NCBI RefSeq assembly: GCF_017744015.1
Contig: NZ_JAGHRA010000012.1
Span: forward strand, 1 to 64,000
From: Paracoccus sp. R12_2
GTDB taxonomy: Bacteria > Pseudomonadota > Alphaproteobacteria > Rhodobacterales > Rhodobacteraceae
Length of the DNA: 64,000 bases
Direction: 5' to 3'
Positions within the stretch are counted from its first letter, which is position 1, and the number at the start of each line of letters is the position of its first letter. The notes under the pieces were generated by a model. The model was given only the letters and a program-made list of their open reading frames with translations. It did no database searches and was not told the DNA's origin. Shown here one piece after another: positions 10,195 to 17,221 of this stretch. Both the position numbers and the translations under genes were made by a program.

Positions 10195-11240
10195 CAGGCG
10201 GGCACGGCCCGCAGAAGAACGTCGCGGATCGCGGATTCGTCGACGTGGGCATGTTCGCCAATCACGACCAGCCGCGAGACGCGCGGGGCATCGCCCCACG
10301 GACGGTCGAACTGGTGCCGGACCCGCGCGCCGACGGCCTGCACCAACAGCCGCATGGGCTTTCCGGTGATGGCGACATGGCCTTTCACGCGCAGGATGTT
10401 CTGTTCACGCGCAAGGCGTTCTATGGCGGTCATCAGTCCTGCCACATCGTCGATCTGCGGCAGTTCGATCACGACCGTGTCGAAATCGTCGTGTTCGTGA
10501 TCGTCGGCGCCGTCGTGATGGCTGGGCCGCGCGGCCAGATCGTCTTCTGCCGCCGCGCCAAGCCCAAGCACCACCTGAGGGTCGATCGCCCCCTCGGTCA
10601 CCGGCAGGATCGGCAGCTTGCGGGGGGCCACGGCGTCGATGGCGGCACGAGCCGCCGCGACACCCTCGGCCCCGGTCAGATCGGCCTTGGTCAGCAGCAC
10701 CAGATCGGCGCAGGCGATCTGGTCCTCGAACAACTCGGAAAGAGGGGTTTCGTGATCCAGGCTGTCATCCGCCTCGCGCTGTGCCTGCACCGCTGCCGCG
10801 TCGGGGGCAAAGCGGCCATCCGCCACCGCCTCGGCGTCGGCCAGCGCGATCACCCCGTCCACGGTGATCCGCGACCGGATCGCGGGCCAGTCGAAAGCCT
10901 TCAGCAGCGGCTTGGGCAAGGCCAGCCCGGATGTCTCGATCAGGATGTGATCGGGCTTTTGCGGCAGTGCCATCAGCGTCTCCAGCGTCGGGATGAAATC
11001 GTCGGCCACGGTGCAGCAGATGCAGCCGTTCGACAGTTCCATGATGTTCTCGGCCGGGCAGTTGTCGTCGGCGCAGCCCTTCAGGATCTCGCCATCGACG
11101 CCGACGGTGCCGAATTCATTGACCAGAACGGCCAGTCGCCTGCCTTGCGGGTTCCGCATCAGGTGGCGGACCAGCGTGGTCTTTCCGGCGCCCAGAAAGC
11201 CGGTGATGATGGTCACGGGGGTCTTGGTCAGATCGGTCAT
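10194..11240 (-). CDS. cobW: CobW-family GTP-dependent metallochaperone
   Basis: 348 aa G3E-family GTPase. Residues 14-22 form the P-loop GFLGAGKTT, the metal-binding CICC motif follows (ELSNGCICCTVADD), and LLTKADL is the guanine-specificity motif. A histidine/aspartate-rich linker (HHDGADDHEHDDFD, near residue 245) precedes the CobW C-terminal domain and probably binds metal. CobW is thought to supply cobalt for the CobNST chelatase. It sits three bases after the DUF1636 gene and directly before cobN, consistent with that role. Confidence 0.94.
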   Translation of the reverse strand: MTDLTKTPVTIITGFLGAGKTTLVRHLMRNPQGRRLAVLVNEFGTVGVDGEILKGCADDNCPAENIMELSNGCICCTVADDFIPTLETLMALPQKPDHILIETSGLALPKPLLKAFDWPAIRSRITVDGVIALADAEAVADGRFAPDAAAVQAQREADDSLDHETPLSELFEDQIACADLVLLTKADLTGAEGVAAARAAIDAVAPRKLPILPVTEGAIDPQVVLGLGAAAEDDLAARPSHHDGADDHEHDDFDTVVIELPQIDDVAGLMTAIERLAREQNILRVKGHVAITGKPMRLLVQAVGARVRHQFDRPWGDAPRVSRLVVIGEHAHVDESAIRDVLLRAVPA

Positions 11241-11243
11241 GGA

Positions 11244-11594
11244 TCACTCCTGCGGTGGGACTCGGGCAAGGCTTTGTTTGCGAAAGATCGTCGGCCGTTC
11301 CCGCCATGGAACAAGTCCGTCGGCGGTGGCGGCATAGGCTGCGGCCCCCGTCAGGATGTCGTCGGCATGTTCGGGGCCAAGGCGGCCATAAACATAGGTC
11401 CATTTGCCCGGTGCGGACAGCGCCACCGAACAGCCCTGAGAGCAGGCGGACAGGCATTCGACGGCGCGCAGTTCCACGCCATCTGGCAACGGACCGGTTT
11501 CCAGCGCCTGGTGCAGGCGTGTGCCGGGGCGTGGTTCGACCGGCTCTGCCGCAACCCCGCGGCAGGTCGTGCAGACATGCAAAATGGCGCGCAT
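11244..11594 (-). CDS. DUF1636 small Cys-rich metal-binding protein
   Basis: 116 aa, beginning MRAILHVCTTCRG. Cysteines occur as C-x2-C near the N-terminus and as ECLSACSQGC in the middle. This spacing resembles thioredoxin-like 2Fe-2S ferredoxins, so it may bind a cluster or metal. Proteins of this type are often encoded next to cobW/cobN. It is the first gene behind the cobalamin riboswitch, and the SD sequence AAGGAAGGGG precedes the ATG. The start at 11594 was chosen over an upstream Met because the alternative would run into the riboswitch leader. Function unknown; a role in cobalt handling is inferred from position only. Confidence 0.85.
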   Translation of the reverse strand: MRAILHVCTTCRGVAAEPVEPRPGTRLHQALETGPLPDGVELRAVECLSACSQGCSVALSAPGKWTYVYGRLGPEHADDILTGAAAYAATADGLVPWRERPTIFRKQSLARVPPQE

Positions 11595-11597
11595 CGC

Positions 11598-11630
11598 GGC
11601 CCCTTCCTTTTTCGCGTCAGGGGTGGGGCC
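11598..11630 (-). promoter_or_regulatory. possible SD-sequestering hairpin (riboswitch expression platform)
   Basis: On the minus strand GGCCCC (11630-11625) can pair with GGGGCC (11603-11598), enclosing the AAGGAAGG Shine-Dalgarno just upstream of the DUF1636 start. This would be a translation-blocking expression platform for the upstream cobalamin aptamer. Pairing is seen by eye only; no folding energy was computed. Confidence 0.4.
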
Positions 11631-11710
11631 AGAAGGACAGACACGGGCGCACGGCCAGCCTCTGCCTGCCGGTCGCGGAACACCCCGTCCGCCCGTCAAC
11701 AATCGGCGCT

Positions 11711-11881
11711 GGCAGGTCTCCCGGCTTGCGGATCAAACGGTCTGCCCGCCTTCCCGACCATTTGGGCCAGTGGCATGGGCGACCTCTCCGGTCACGGTCG
11801 CGGGGGCGGCTGCGTTCGGGACCTGCCCTTTCGGGCGGGGCCTTTCGCATTCCCTCTTCGCCTGTCACAGTGACAGGAACC
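11711..11881 (-). ncRNA. cobalamin riboswitch aptamer
   Basis: Read on the minus strand, the segment opens with GGTTCCTGTC and continues with a GAAGAGGGAATGCG block, then GCAGCCGCCCCCGC. The B12-box-like GCCACTGG follows, and then GGGAAGGCGGGCAG...GATCCGCAAGCCGGGAGACCTGCC. These are the ordered conserved blocks of the adenosylcobalamin riboswitch family. It begins about 10 nt after a good promoter and ends about 120 nt before the DUF1636 gene, so it should repress the whole minus-strand cob operon when B12 is abundant. The stretch 11595-11938 has no gene and is filled by this leader and the divergent promoter. Confidence 0.92.
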
Positions 11882-11892
11882 AGCGCGCTCTC

Positions 11893-11921
11893 AACTGAGG
11901 CCGGCGCGCAGCCATTGTCAA
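11893..11921 (-). promoter_or_regulatory. sigma70-type promoter of the cob operon
   Basis: On the minus strand a perfect TTGACA (-35) is followed after 17 nt by TCAGTT (-10). The predicted start lies around 11885, immediately before the riboswitch aptamer. The -35 box lies about 18 nt upstream of the divergent cobO ATG. Confidence 0.65.
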
Positions 11922-11938
11922 GCGCAGGGAGCAGACGG

Positions 11939-12568
11939 ATGAGCGAGACATGCGACATCACCCCCGAGGATCAGGCCCGGCACGCGCAGAAAATGGCGAA
12001 GAAGAAGGCCGCGCGCGACCGGATGATGATGGACAAGTCCGGTGAAAAAGGTCTGGTGATTGTTCATACCGGACCGGGCAAGGGGAAAAGCAGCAGCGGT
12101 TTCGGCATGATCATGCGCTGCATCGCGCATGGCATGCCCTGCGCGGTGGTCCAGTTCATCAAGGGATCATGGGAGACCGGCGAACGGCGTCTGCTGACCG
12201 ACCATTTCGGGGATCTGTGCCAGTTCCACGCGATGGGCGAAGGGTTCACATGGGAAACGCAGGACAAGTCGCGCGACATCGCCGCGGCCCGCGCCGGATG
12301 GCAGAAGGCCCGCGAACTGATCCGCGATCCCGCGATCCGGATGGTGCTTCTGGACGAAATCAACATCGCGCTGCGCTATGGCTATCTGGACACGGCGCAG
12401 GTCGTTGATTTTCTTGCGGCCGAGAAGCCGCCGATGAGCCATGTCGTTCTGACCGGACGCGGAGCGCCCCAGCCGCTGATCGACGCCGCTGATCTTGTGA
12501 CCGAGATGGCGATGATCAAGCATCCGTTCCGGGCGGGGATCAAGGCGCAGGCGGGGGTGGAATTCTGA
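11939..12568 (+). CDS. cobO: cob(I)yrinic acid a,c-diamide adenosyltransferase, CobO
   Basis: 209 aa BtuR/CobO-family corrinoid adenosyltransferase that transfers the adenosyl group from ATP to the reduced cobalt. The P-loop is HTGPGKGKSSSGFG, and the family segments AVVQFIKGSWETGERR, VLLDEINIALRYGYL and LTGRGAPQPLIDAADLVTEM are all present. AGGGAGC precedes the ATG. It is transcribed divergently from the riboswitch-controlled operon and appears not to carry its own riboswitch. Confidence 0.95.
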   Translation: MSETCDITPEDQARHAQKMAKKKAARDRMMMDKSGEKGLVIVHTGPGKGKSSSGFGMIMRCIAHGMPCAVVQFIKGSWETGERRLLTDHFGDLCQFHAMGEGFTWETQDKSRDIAAARAGWQKARELIRDPAIRMVLLDEINIALRYGYLDTAQVVDFLAAEKPPMSHVVLTGRGAPQPLIDAADLVTEMAMIKHPFRAGIKAQAGVEF

Positions 12569-12616
12569 CGCTTGCCCCCGAAGGCGTCGCGGGGCAGGGT
12601 TTCGACACGCTTGAAA

Positions 12617-12642
12617 TGAACCGTTCAACGGGTCTCGTGGTT
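12617..12642 (+). promoter_or_regulatory. possible ECF-type promoter of otsB (imperfect)
   Basis: TGAAC-N17-GGTT, one mismatch in each box from the GGAAC-N16/17-CGTT consensus of alphaproteobacterial EcfG promoters, about 50 nt upstream of otsB. Trehalose synthesis genes are often under that general-stress sigma factor, but this match is weak. Confidence 0.28.
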
Positions 12643-12694
12643 GTCTTCGCAGGCAGCGCGGCGGAAGGCCCGCGACACAGGAGACAGCCGACAG

Positions 12695-13420
12695 ATGACA
12701 CCGCCAGATCTGCCTCGCGATACCGCGCTGTTTCTGGATTTCGACGGCTGCCTTGTCGAGATCGCCGACCGACCCGATGCGATCATCGTGCCGCCCGGCA
12801 CGCCAGCCATGCTTGCAGAACTGCACGACGCCCTTGGTGGGGCGGTGGCGCTGGTGTCGGGGCGCAACGTGGATGATCTGCGCCAGTATCTGCCGGGTTT
12901 TCCAGGCGCGATCGCCGGCAGCCACGGGGCCGAGATGGCCTTGCCAGGGCAGGACATCGCCCCGGTCGATGCTGCGGATCTGGATGTCCAGGCCCTGCAT
13001 GTCAGGGCCAGGGATCTTGCCGCCCATGACGACCGCCTGATGATCGAGCCTAAGCCGCACGGGGTGGTTATGCATTATCGCGCCGCCCCCGATCTGGCCG
13101 AATGGGTGGATCGCACGATGACGGAGCTTGTTGCCCATTATCCCCAGCTTGCGGTTCAGCAGGCCAAGATGGCGATCGAACTGCGTCCCGCGAATGCCGG
13201 CAAGGACCGCGCGTTGGCCCGGCTGATGGATCTGCCGCTATTTGCCGGGCGCGTGCCTGTCTATGCCGGTGACGACCTGACTGACGAGGTCGCGATGGCC
13301 GAGGCGCAGTCGCGGGGCGGTTTCGGCATCAAGATCGGCGAGGGCGACAGTTGTGCCCGCTATCGGCTTGCCGACCCCGCCGCGTTGTCGCGTTGGCTGA
13401 ACCGCGCGCTGGCGGTCTGA
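12695..13420 (+). CDS. otsB: trehalose-6-phosphate phosphatase, OtsB
   Basis: 241 aa HAD-superfamily phosphatase that dephosphorylates trehalose 6-phosphate. HAD motif I is LDFDGCLVEIADRPD with the catalytic Asp15 and Asp17; the usual Thr after Gly is Cys here. VSGRN, the lysine region KMAIELRPANAGK and YAGDDLTDE form motifs II to IV. AGGAGA precedes the ATG. It lies 11 bp before otsA, so the two form an operon for trehalose synthesis from UDP-glucose and glucose 6-phosphate. Confidence 0.94.
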   Translation: MTPPDLPRDTALFLDFDGCLVEIADRPDAIIVPPGTPAMLAELHDALGGAVALVSGRNVDDLRQYLPGFPGAIAGSHGAEMALPGQDIAPVDAADLDVQALHVRARDLAAHDDRLMIEPKPHGVVMHYRAAPDLAEWVDRTMTELVAHYPQLAVQQAKMAIELRPANAGKDRALARLMDLPLFAGRVPVYAGDDLTDEVAMAEAQSRGGFGIKIGEGDSCARYRLADPAALSRWLNRALAV

Positions 13421-13431
13421 GAGGAAGCATC

Positions 13432-14781
13432 ATGTCCAGGCTTGTTGTCGTTTCGAACCGCCTTCCGCTGGGTGACAACCCCTCGGGCGGGCTTGTCGTC
13501 GCGTTGCAGGACGCGCTGCGCAGTTCTGGCGGGCTCTGGGTCGGTTTTGCCGGCGAGCCGGTCGAGTCCCCGGAAGACGAACTGGCCTGGCATCCCGGCG
13601 CCGCGTTCCAGCGCGCCAGTTTCGATCTGACACAGGAAGATTACGAGGCCTATTATCTGGGCTATTCCAATTCGGTCCTCTGGCCGCTGTGCCACGGGCG
13701 CGTCGATCTGATGCGCATCCTGCCCGGTCATGTCGAAGGATATCGCCGGGTGAACGAACGAATCGCGAAGCTGCTGGTGCCGCATCTGCGGCCCGACGAC
13801 CGGATCTGGGTGCAGGATTACCACCTGTTCGCGCTTGCCTTTGAACTGCGCAAGCTGGGTGTCGAATGCCCCATCGGCCATTTCCTGCATATCCCGTTTC
13901 CCGGTCCCGCCGACTGCGCGGCATTGCCCAATCCGGGCGAATTGTTCGACTGGCTGTCCCATTACGACCTGCTGGGATTTCAGGCCGGGCGCGATCTGTC
14001 GAATTTCACCGAAAGCGCCCGGCAACTGGCCGAGATCGAGCCGCTGCACGATCATCGGCTGCTATTGCAGGGGCGGGTCCTGCGGGCGGATGTGTATCCC
14101 ATCGGAATCGATACGGCGGCGTTCATCGAAGAGGCGCGCACCGCGCCGGACGAGGATCGGATGCGGTCGCTGACCGGCGCGCAGATGATGATCGGCGTCG
14201 ACCGGCTGGATTACTCGAAAGGTATCCCGCACCGATTTCGCGCCTTTCAGTTGCTGATGGAAAACAATTCCGATCTTCACGAGAAGATCTCGTTCCTGCA
14301 GATCGCCCCGCCGACGCGCGAGGCGGTCGAGGCGTATCGGGATATCCGCGAAGAGACCGAGCATCTGGCCGGACGGATCAACGGTCAGTTCGCGACGGTC
14401 AACTGGACGCCGATCCGTTTCATCCATCGTCCGATCCCCCGCAACGTGCTGGCAGGGCTGTATCGGCAGGCGCGGATCGGTCTGGTGACACCGCTGGCCG
14501 ACGGCATGAACCTGGTGGCCAAGGAATATGTGGCAGCGCAGGACGTTTCCGATCCCGGCGTCCTGATCCTGTCGCGATTCGCCGGCGCGGCGGAAACCAT
14601 GGGGGATGCGCTGATCATCAACCCGCATGATCCCTGGGAACTGGCCGAGGCCATCGCGCGCGCCATGCACATGACCGCGAACGAACGCCGCAGACGCCAT
14701 TCGGCGCTGCTGCGCGACGTCGTGGAACATGATGTCGGTTGGTGGTCGGCAACCTATCTGGACGCTCTTGCGGCGGCGTGA
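13432..14781 (+). CDS. otsA: trehalose-6-phosphate synthase, OtsA
   Basis: 449 aa GT20 glycosyltransferase. Substrate-binding motifs are VVSNRLPLGDNPSGGLVVAL at the N-terminus, WVQDYHLFALAFELR and VDRLDYSKGIPHRFRAF. The C-terminal TPLADGMNLVAKEYVAAQ segment binds the nucleotide sugar. The start at 13432 follows AGAGGAAG; an in-frame upstream Met would lie in otsB. Length and ends are normal. Trehalose probably serves as a compatible solute, and the glycogen genes lie 20 kb away. Confidence 0.95.
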   Translation: MSRLVVVSNRLPLGDNPSGGLVVALQDALRSSGGLWVGFAGEPVESPEDELAWHPGAAFQRASFDLTQEDYEAYYLGYSNSVLWPLCHGRVDLMRILPGHVEGYRRVNERIAKLLVPHLRPDDRIWVQDYHLFALAFELRKLGVECPIGHFLHIPFPGPADCAALPNPGELFDWLSHYDLLGFQAGRDLSNFTESARQLAEIEPLHDHRLLLQGRVLRADVYPIGIDTAAFIEEARTAPDEDRMRSLTGAQMMIGVDRLDYSKGIPHRFRAFQLLMENNSDLHEKISFLQIAPPTREAVEAYRDIREETEHLAGRINGQFATVNWTPIRFIHRPIPRNVLAGLYRQARIGLVTPLADGMNLVAKEYVAAQDVSDPGVLILSRFAGAAETMGDALIINPHDPWELAEAIARAMHMTANERRRRHSALLRDVVEHDVGWWSATYLDALAAA

Positions 14782-14852
14782 TCAGGCGCGTCTGTCCGGC
14801 TTCGTTGCGGAACGGCTGAATTTTTCATCTTTCCGCGCGTGACTGCCGAAAG

Positions 14853-14864
14853 AAGATGCATCTT
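14853..14864. promoter_or_regulatory. 12-bp perfect palindrome, possible operator
   Basis: AAGATGCATCTT is a perfect palindrome about 70 nt upstream of the sRNA candidate and 70 nt after the otsA stop. No regulator is identified and it may be chance. Confidence 0.2.
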
Positions 14865-14929
14865 GCTGCGTTGCGGCAATTCCGTGCCGCATTTGCATGA
14901 CCCGGCCGGGATCGTCGGACAAACTGAGA

Positions 14930-15050
14930 TTGTCGAGGCGAACAAACCTCGGGCATTTCCTCCCCGGTCCGTGTGCTTGGACCTTTCGGGAAAGCCGCCG
15001 GGCACCGCCGCCCCCCTCCTCCCTGCGGCAGGTGTTCCGGCGGCTTTTTC
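14930..15050 (+). ncRNA. candidate alpha-r14/CcsR-type anti-Shine-Dalgarno sRNA with terminator
   Basis: The otsA-asparaginase gap (14782-15084) has no gene but holds a structured RNA. CGAGG/CCTCG (14934-14951) and GGTCC/GGACC (14966-14983) form small stems, with the single-stranded run ATTTCCTCCCC between them. A long final hairpin (14991-15048) pairs AAAGCCGCCGG with CCGGCGGCTTT, plus inner CACC/GGTG and GCCGC/GCGGC stems. It displays CCTCCTCCC in its loop and ends in a T-run. CCUCCUCCC in hairpin loops is the hallmark of the alpha-r14 / CcsR ('cuckoo') sRNAs of alphaproteobacteria, which are stress-induced. The final hairpin doubles as a Rho-independent terminator. The 5' end is a guess. 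Confidence 0.65.
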
Positions 15051-15084
15051 ATTTTCGGTCGCGGATAAGTCCGGGTCTTGCGTC

Positions 15085-16578
15085 TCAATCTCGGGTCGGC
15101 ACGACTTTCAGCGGCGCAATGCGGCCCGCCGGATCGTGCAGCATCAGGACAGGGTAGGTGTCGCCTTCAAGGATCAGCACGCCGCCCGGCAACCGGACGT
15201 CGGACTGCCACAGCACCGCGCCATCCGGGGCAACAAAGGCGGGTGCGTCACGCATGATCAGCCGACCGGGCCTGTCCAGTGACCATACGGGCCGCCCATC
15301 GCCCGTCCGCAGGACCAGCCCGTCGGGGCCATTGTCCAGAGACGCACCACCGCAGGCCGATTTCAGCGCCATGCCCGGCCGCAGGACCGCGCCATCCACA
15401 AGCCGGTCCTGCCCGGTGCATTCGCCGGCAAGATTTCTCTGCATCAGCCGGCGCAGGCCAGCGCGGTCCCAGCCGTTGTGGTTTGCGGCGGCCGACAGGA
15501 CCGAGAATTTGGCGAAGGCCGCGAGCGGGGTCATGTCGCCCGCCCCGATGGCGCCGGTTCCGGCGATCCACGCGCCGGCGGCGTAGTTGAAGGTGCCGAC
15601 CTTTCCGCCTATGACCCGGCTGCCGACGATGGTCGTCACCCCCGCGTCGTCCGCGCGTCTCAGGGCGGCCTCTATCCCGCCGCCGCCCGCAGGCAGGTTC
15701 CCCTCGCCATAGCCGGTCAGCAGGATGCCGCGCGCGCCCTGTGCCACCGCCGCATCGATCATCGCGGCCAAGGGGGGATGCTGGCGGCCATGATCCGCCG
15801 GAGTGGCCGGAATTTCGACGACCGGATGCTGTTCGATGGAAGCCTCTACCGCATCAAGCTGGGCCGTGGCTATCACCCGCGCCGAGGGGTCATCCAGTGC
15901 AAGCCGTGGATCGGCAGGGCCCGGCAGCGGCGCTGCGTGCCCATGCCAGACGCCAATGCCCACTTCTGCCAATGGCTGAAAATGCGGGCTGTCGAACGCC
16001 GCGAAGCGCGTGGTCGAGACCTTGATCGCCCTGGATCCGCGCCACAGCTTGCCGTCGAAGAACAACGACACCTCGGGAATGCGCAGTGCGGCGCAGGCCA
16101 GCGCACCGGAAAGATTCGCGAAACCGTCGCCGCCCGCGTTCAAGACCAGATCGTCGCTGGTCTCGCGGAACAGCGGCAACTGGGCGCCGGTCAGGATCAC
16201 CGGCTTGGACAGCACCGCACGACCAATGCCGAGCGGGTCGACGACATTCAGCAGAAAGGGCAGCGCGGCGGCGCTGTAATCCATCGTGTCGGTGCCATGC
16301 AGCACGACGAACGCGTCGTGATCGGCATAACCTGTCAGGATGTGACGGGCGATGCGGCACCAGTCGCCCGGTCGCAGATCGGTGCTGTCCAGCAGTCCCG
16401 AAGCGCTGTCAAAGCGCAGCCCATCATCAAAGTGCAGATCCAGCTGCGGGAATGTGGCGGCAAGGGTCGGACCCAGCAACTGTCTTGCGGCGCCGGCAAA
16501 ACGGTCCGCAGGCATCGGCGCCAGCGGTTTTCCGGCGCAGGTGATCGTGCCGCCGGCGATGATGATGCAGATCCGCAT
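15085..16578 (-). CDS. asparaginase-family protein with C-terminal lectin-like extension
   Basis: 497 aa. The N-terminus MRICIIIAGGTITCAGKP carries the first catalytic threonine motif of L-asparaginase (AGGTI), and VLHGTDTMDYSAAAL is the second (GTDTM). Asparaginases of this type are about 330-350 aa. The last 110-120 residues are an extension with repeated D-G-x-L-V-L / VWS-like blocks (DGLVLRTGDGRPVWSLD, DGAVLWQSDVRLPGG). These resemble the bulb-lectin beta-prism repeat. No signal peptide is evident. It reads toward the sRNA and is divergent from iorA. Asparaginase activity is likely; the tail's role is unknown. Confidence 0.8.
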   Translation of the reverse strand: MRICIIIAGGTITCAGKPLAPMPADRFAGAARQLLGPTLAATFPQLDLHFDDGLRFDSASGLLDSTDLRPGDWCRIARHILTGYADHDAFVVLHGTDTMDYSAAALPFLLNVVDPLGIGRAVLSKPVILTGAQLPLFRETSDDLVLNAGGDGFANLSGALACAALRIPEVSLFFDGKLWRGSRAIKVSTTRFAAFDSPHFQPLAEVGIGVWHGHAAPLPGPADPRLALDDPSARVIATAQLDAVEASIEQHPVVEIPATPADHGRQHPPLAAMIDAAVAQGARGILLTGYGEGNLPAGGGGIEAALRRADDAGVTTIVGSRVIGGKVGTFNYAAGAWIAGTGAIGAGDMTPLAAFAKFSVLSAAANHNGWDRAGLRRLMQRNLAGECTGQDRLVDGAVLRPGMALKSACGGASLDNGPDGLVLRTGDGRPVWSLDRPGRLIMRDAPAFVAPDGAVLWQSDVRLPGGVLILEGDTYPVLMLHDPAGRIAPLKVVPTRD

Positions 16579-16642
16579 TAGCCCCTCCTGTCGTGGATTT
16601 GTGATAGTCCGACGCAGCGGGCGGGTAAAGCGACAGGCACGC

Positions 16643-16667
16643 GGAACGGATCGCGCATGCGCGCGTT
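16643..16667 (+). promoter_or_regulatory. ECF (EcfG-like) promoter upstream of the Mo oxidoreductase genes
   Basis: GGAAC, 16 nt, CGTT: an exact match to the general-stress EcfG promoter consensus of alphaproteobacteria. It lies 89 nt upstream of the 2Fe-2S subunit ATG on the correct strand. The spacer contains the palindrome CGCGCATGCGCG. No sigma factor gene is in the window. Confidence 0.5.
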
Positions 16668-16756
16668 AACCGCTGGCGGGTTTTCTGCGGCAAGAGGTCG
16701 CGTCTTGCGGGATTTCTGTTAAGCTCGCCTCAGCCAGCCAGAAGGAGAGGCCAGCG

Positions 16757-17218
16757 ATGACAATCAGCTTTACCGTGAACGGACAGGATCGAAGCGTGGA
16801 TGTCGATCCTGATACCCCCTTGCTGTGGGTGCTGCGGGATGAATTGCGCCTGACCGGCACCAAGTTCGGATGCGGAATCGCCCAGTGCGGCGCCTGCACC
16901 GTGTATCTGAACGGCATGACGCGGCGGTCCTGCGTCACCCCGATTTCGATGGTCGAGGGGTCCGATGTGACCACGATCGAGGGATTGTCCGGTCCCGAGG
17001 CCGAAGCCGTGCAGGCCGCCTGGACCGCCATAGACGTGCCGCAATGCGGCTATTGCCAGTCGGGGCAGGTCATGTCGGCGGCTGCGCTGCTGCAGCAGAA
17101 CGGCGCGCCGACCGACGAGGACATCGACAACGCGATGGCCGGCAATATCTGTCGCTGCGCGACCTATGTCCGTATCCGGCAGGCCATCCATGATGCTGCC
17201 AAGACGCTGGAGGGCTAG
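16757..17218 (+). CDS. iorA: 2Fe-2S subunit of a molybdenum oxidoreductase (isoquinoline 1-oxidoreductase alpha-like)
   Basis: 153 aa. It has two 2Fe-2S clusters of the xanthine-oxidase family: a plant-type cluster with Cys39, Cys44, Cys47 and Cys59 ([12 protein letters not shown]) and a second with Cys97, Cys100, Cys132 and Cys134 ([13 protein letters not shown]). It transfers electrons from the molybdenum subunit encoded 3 bp downstream. A strong SD (AAGGAGAGG) precedes the ATG. The natural substrate (N-heterocycle or aldehyde) cannot be told from sequence, so the symbol reflects family only. Confidence 0.9.
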   Translation: MTISFTVNGQDRSVDVDPDTPLLWVLRDELRLTGTKFGCGIAQCGACTVYLNGMTRRSCVTPISMVEGSDVTTIEGLSGPEAEAVQAAWTAIDVPQCGYCQSGQVMSAAALLQQNGAPTDEDIDNAMAGNICRCATYVRIRQAIHDAAKTLEG

Positions 17219-17221
17219 GCG

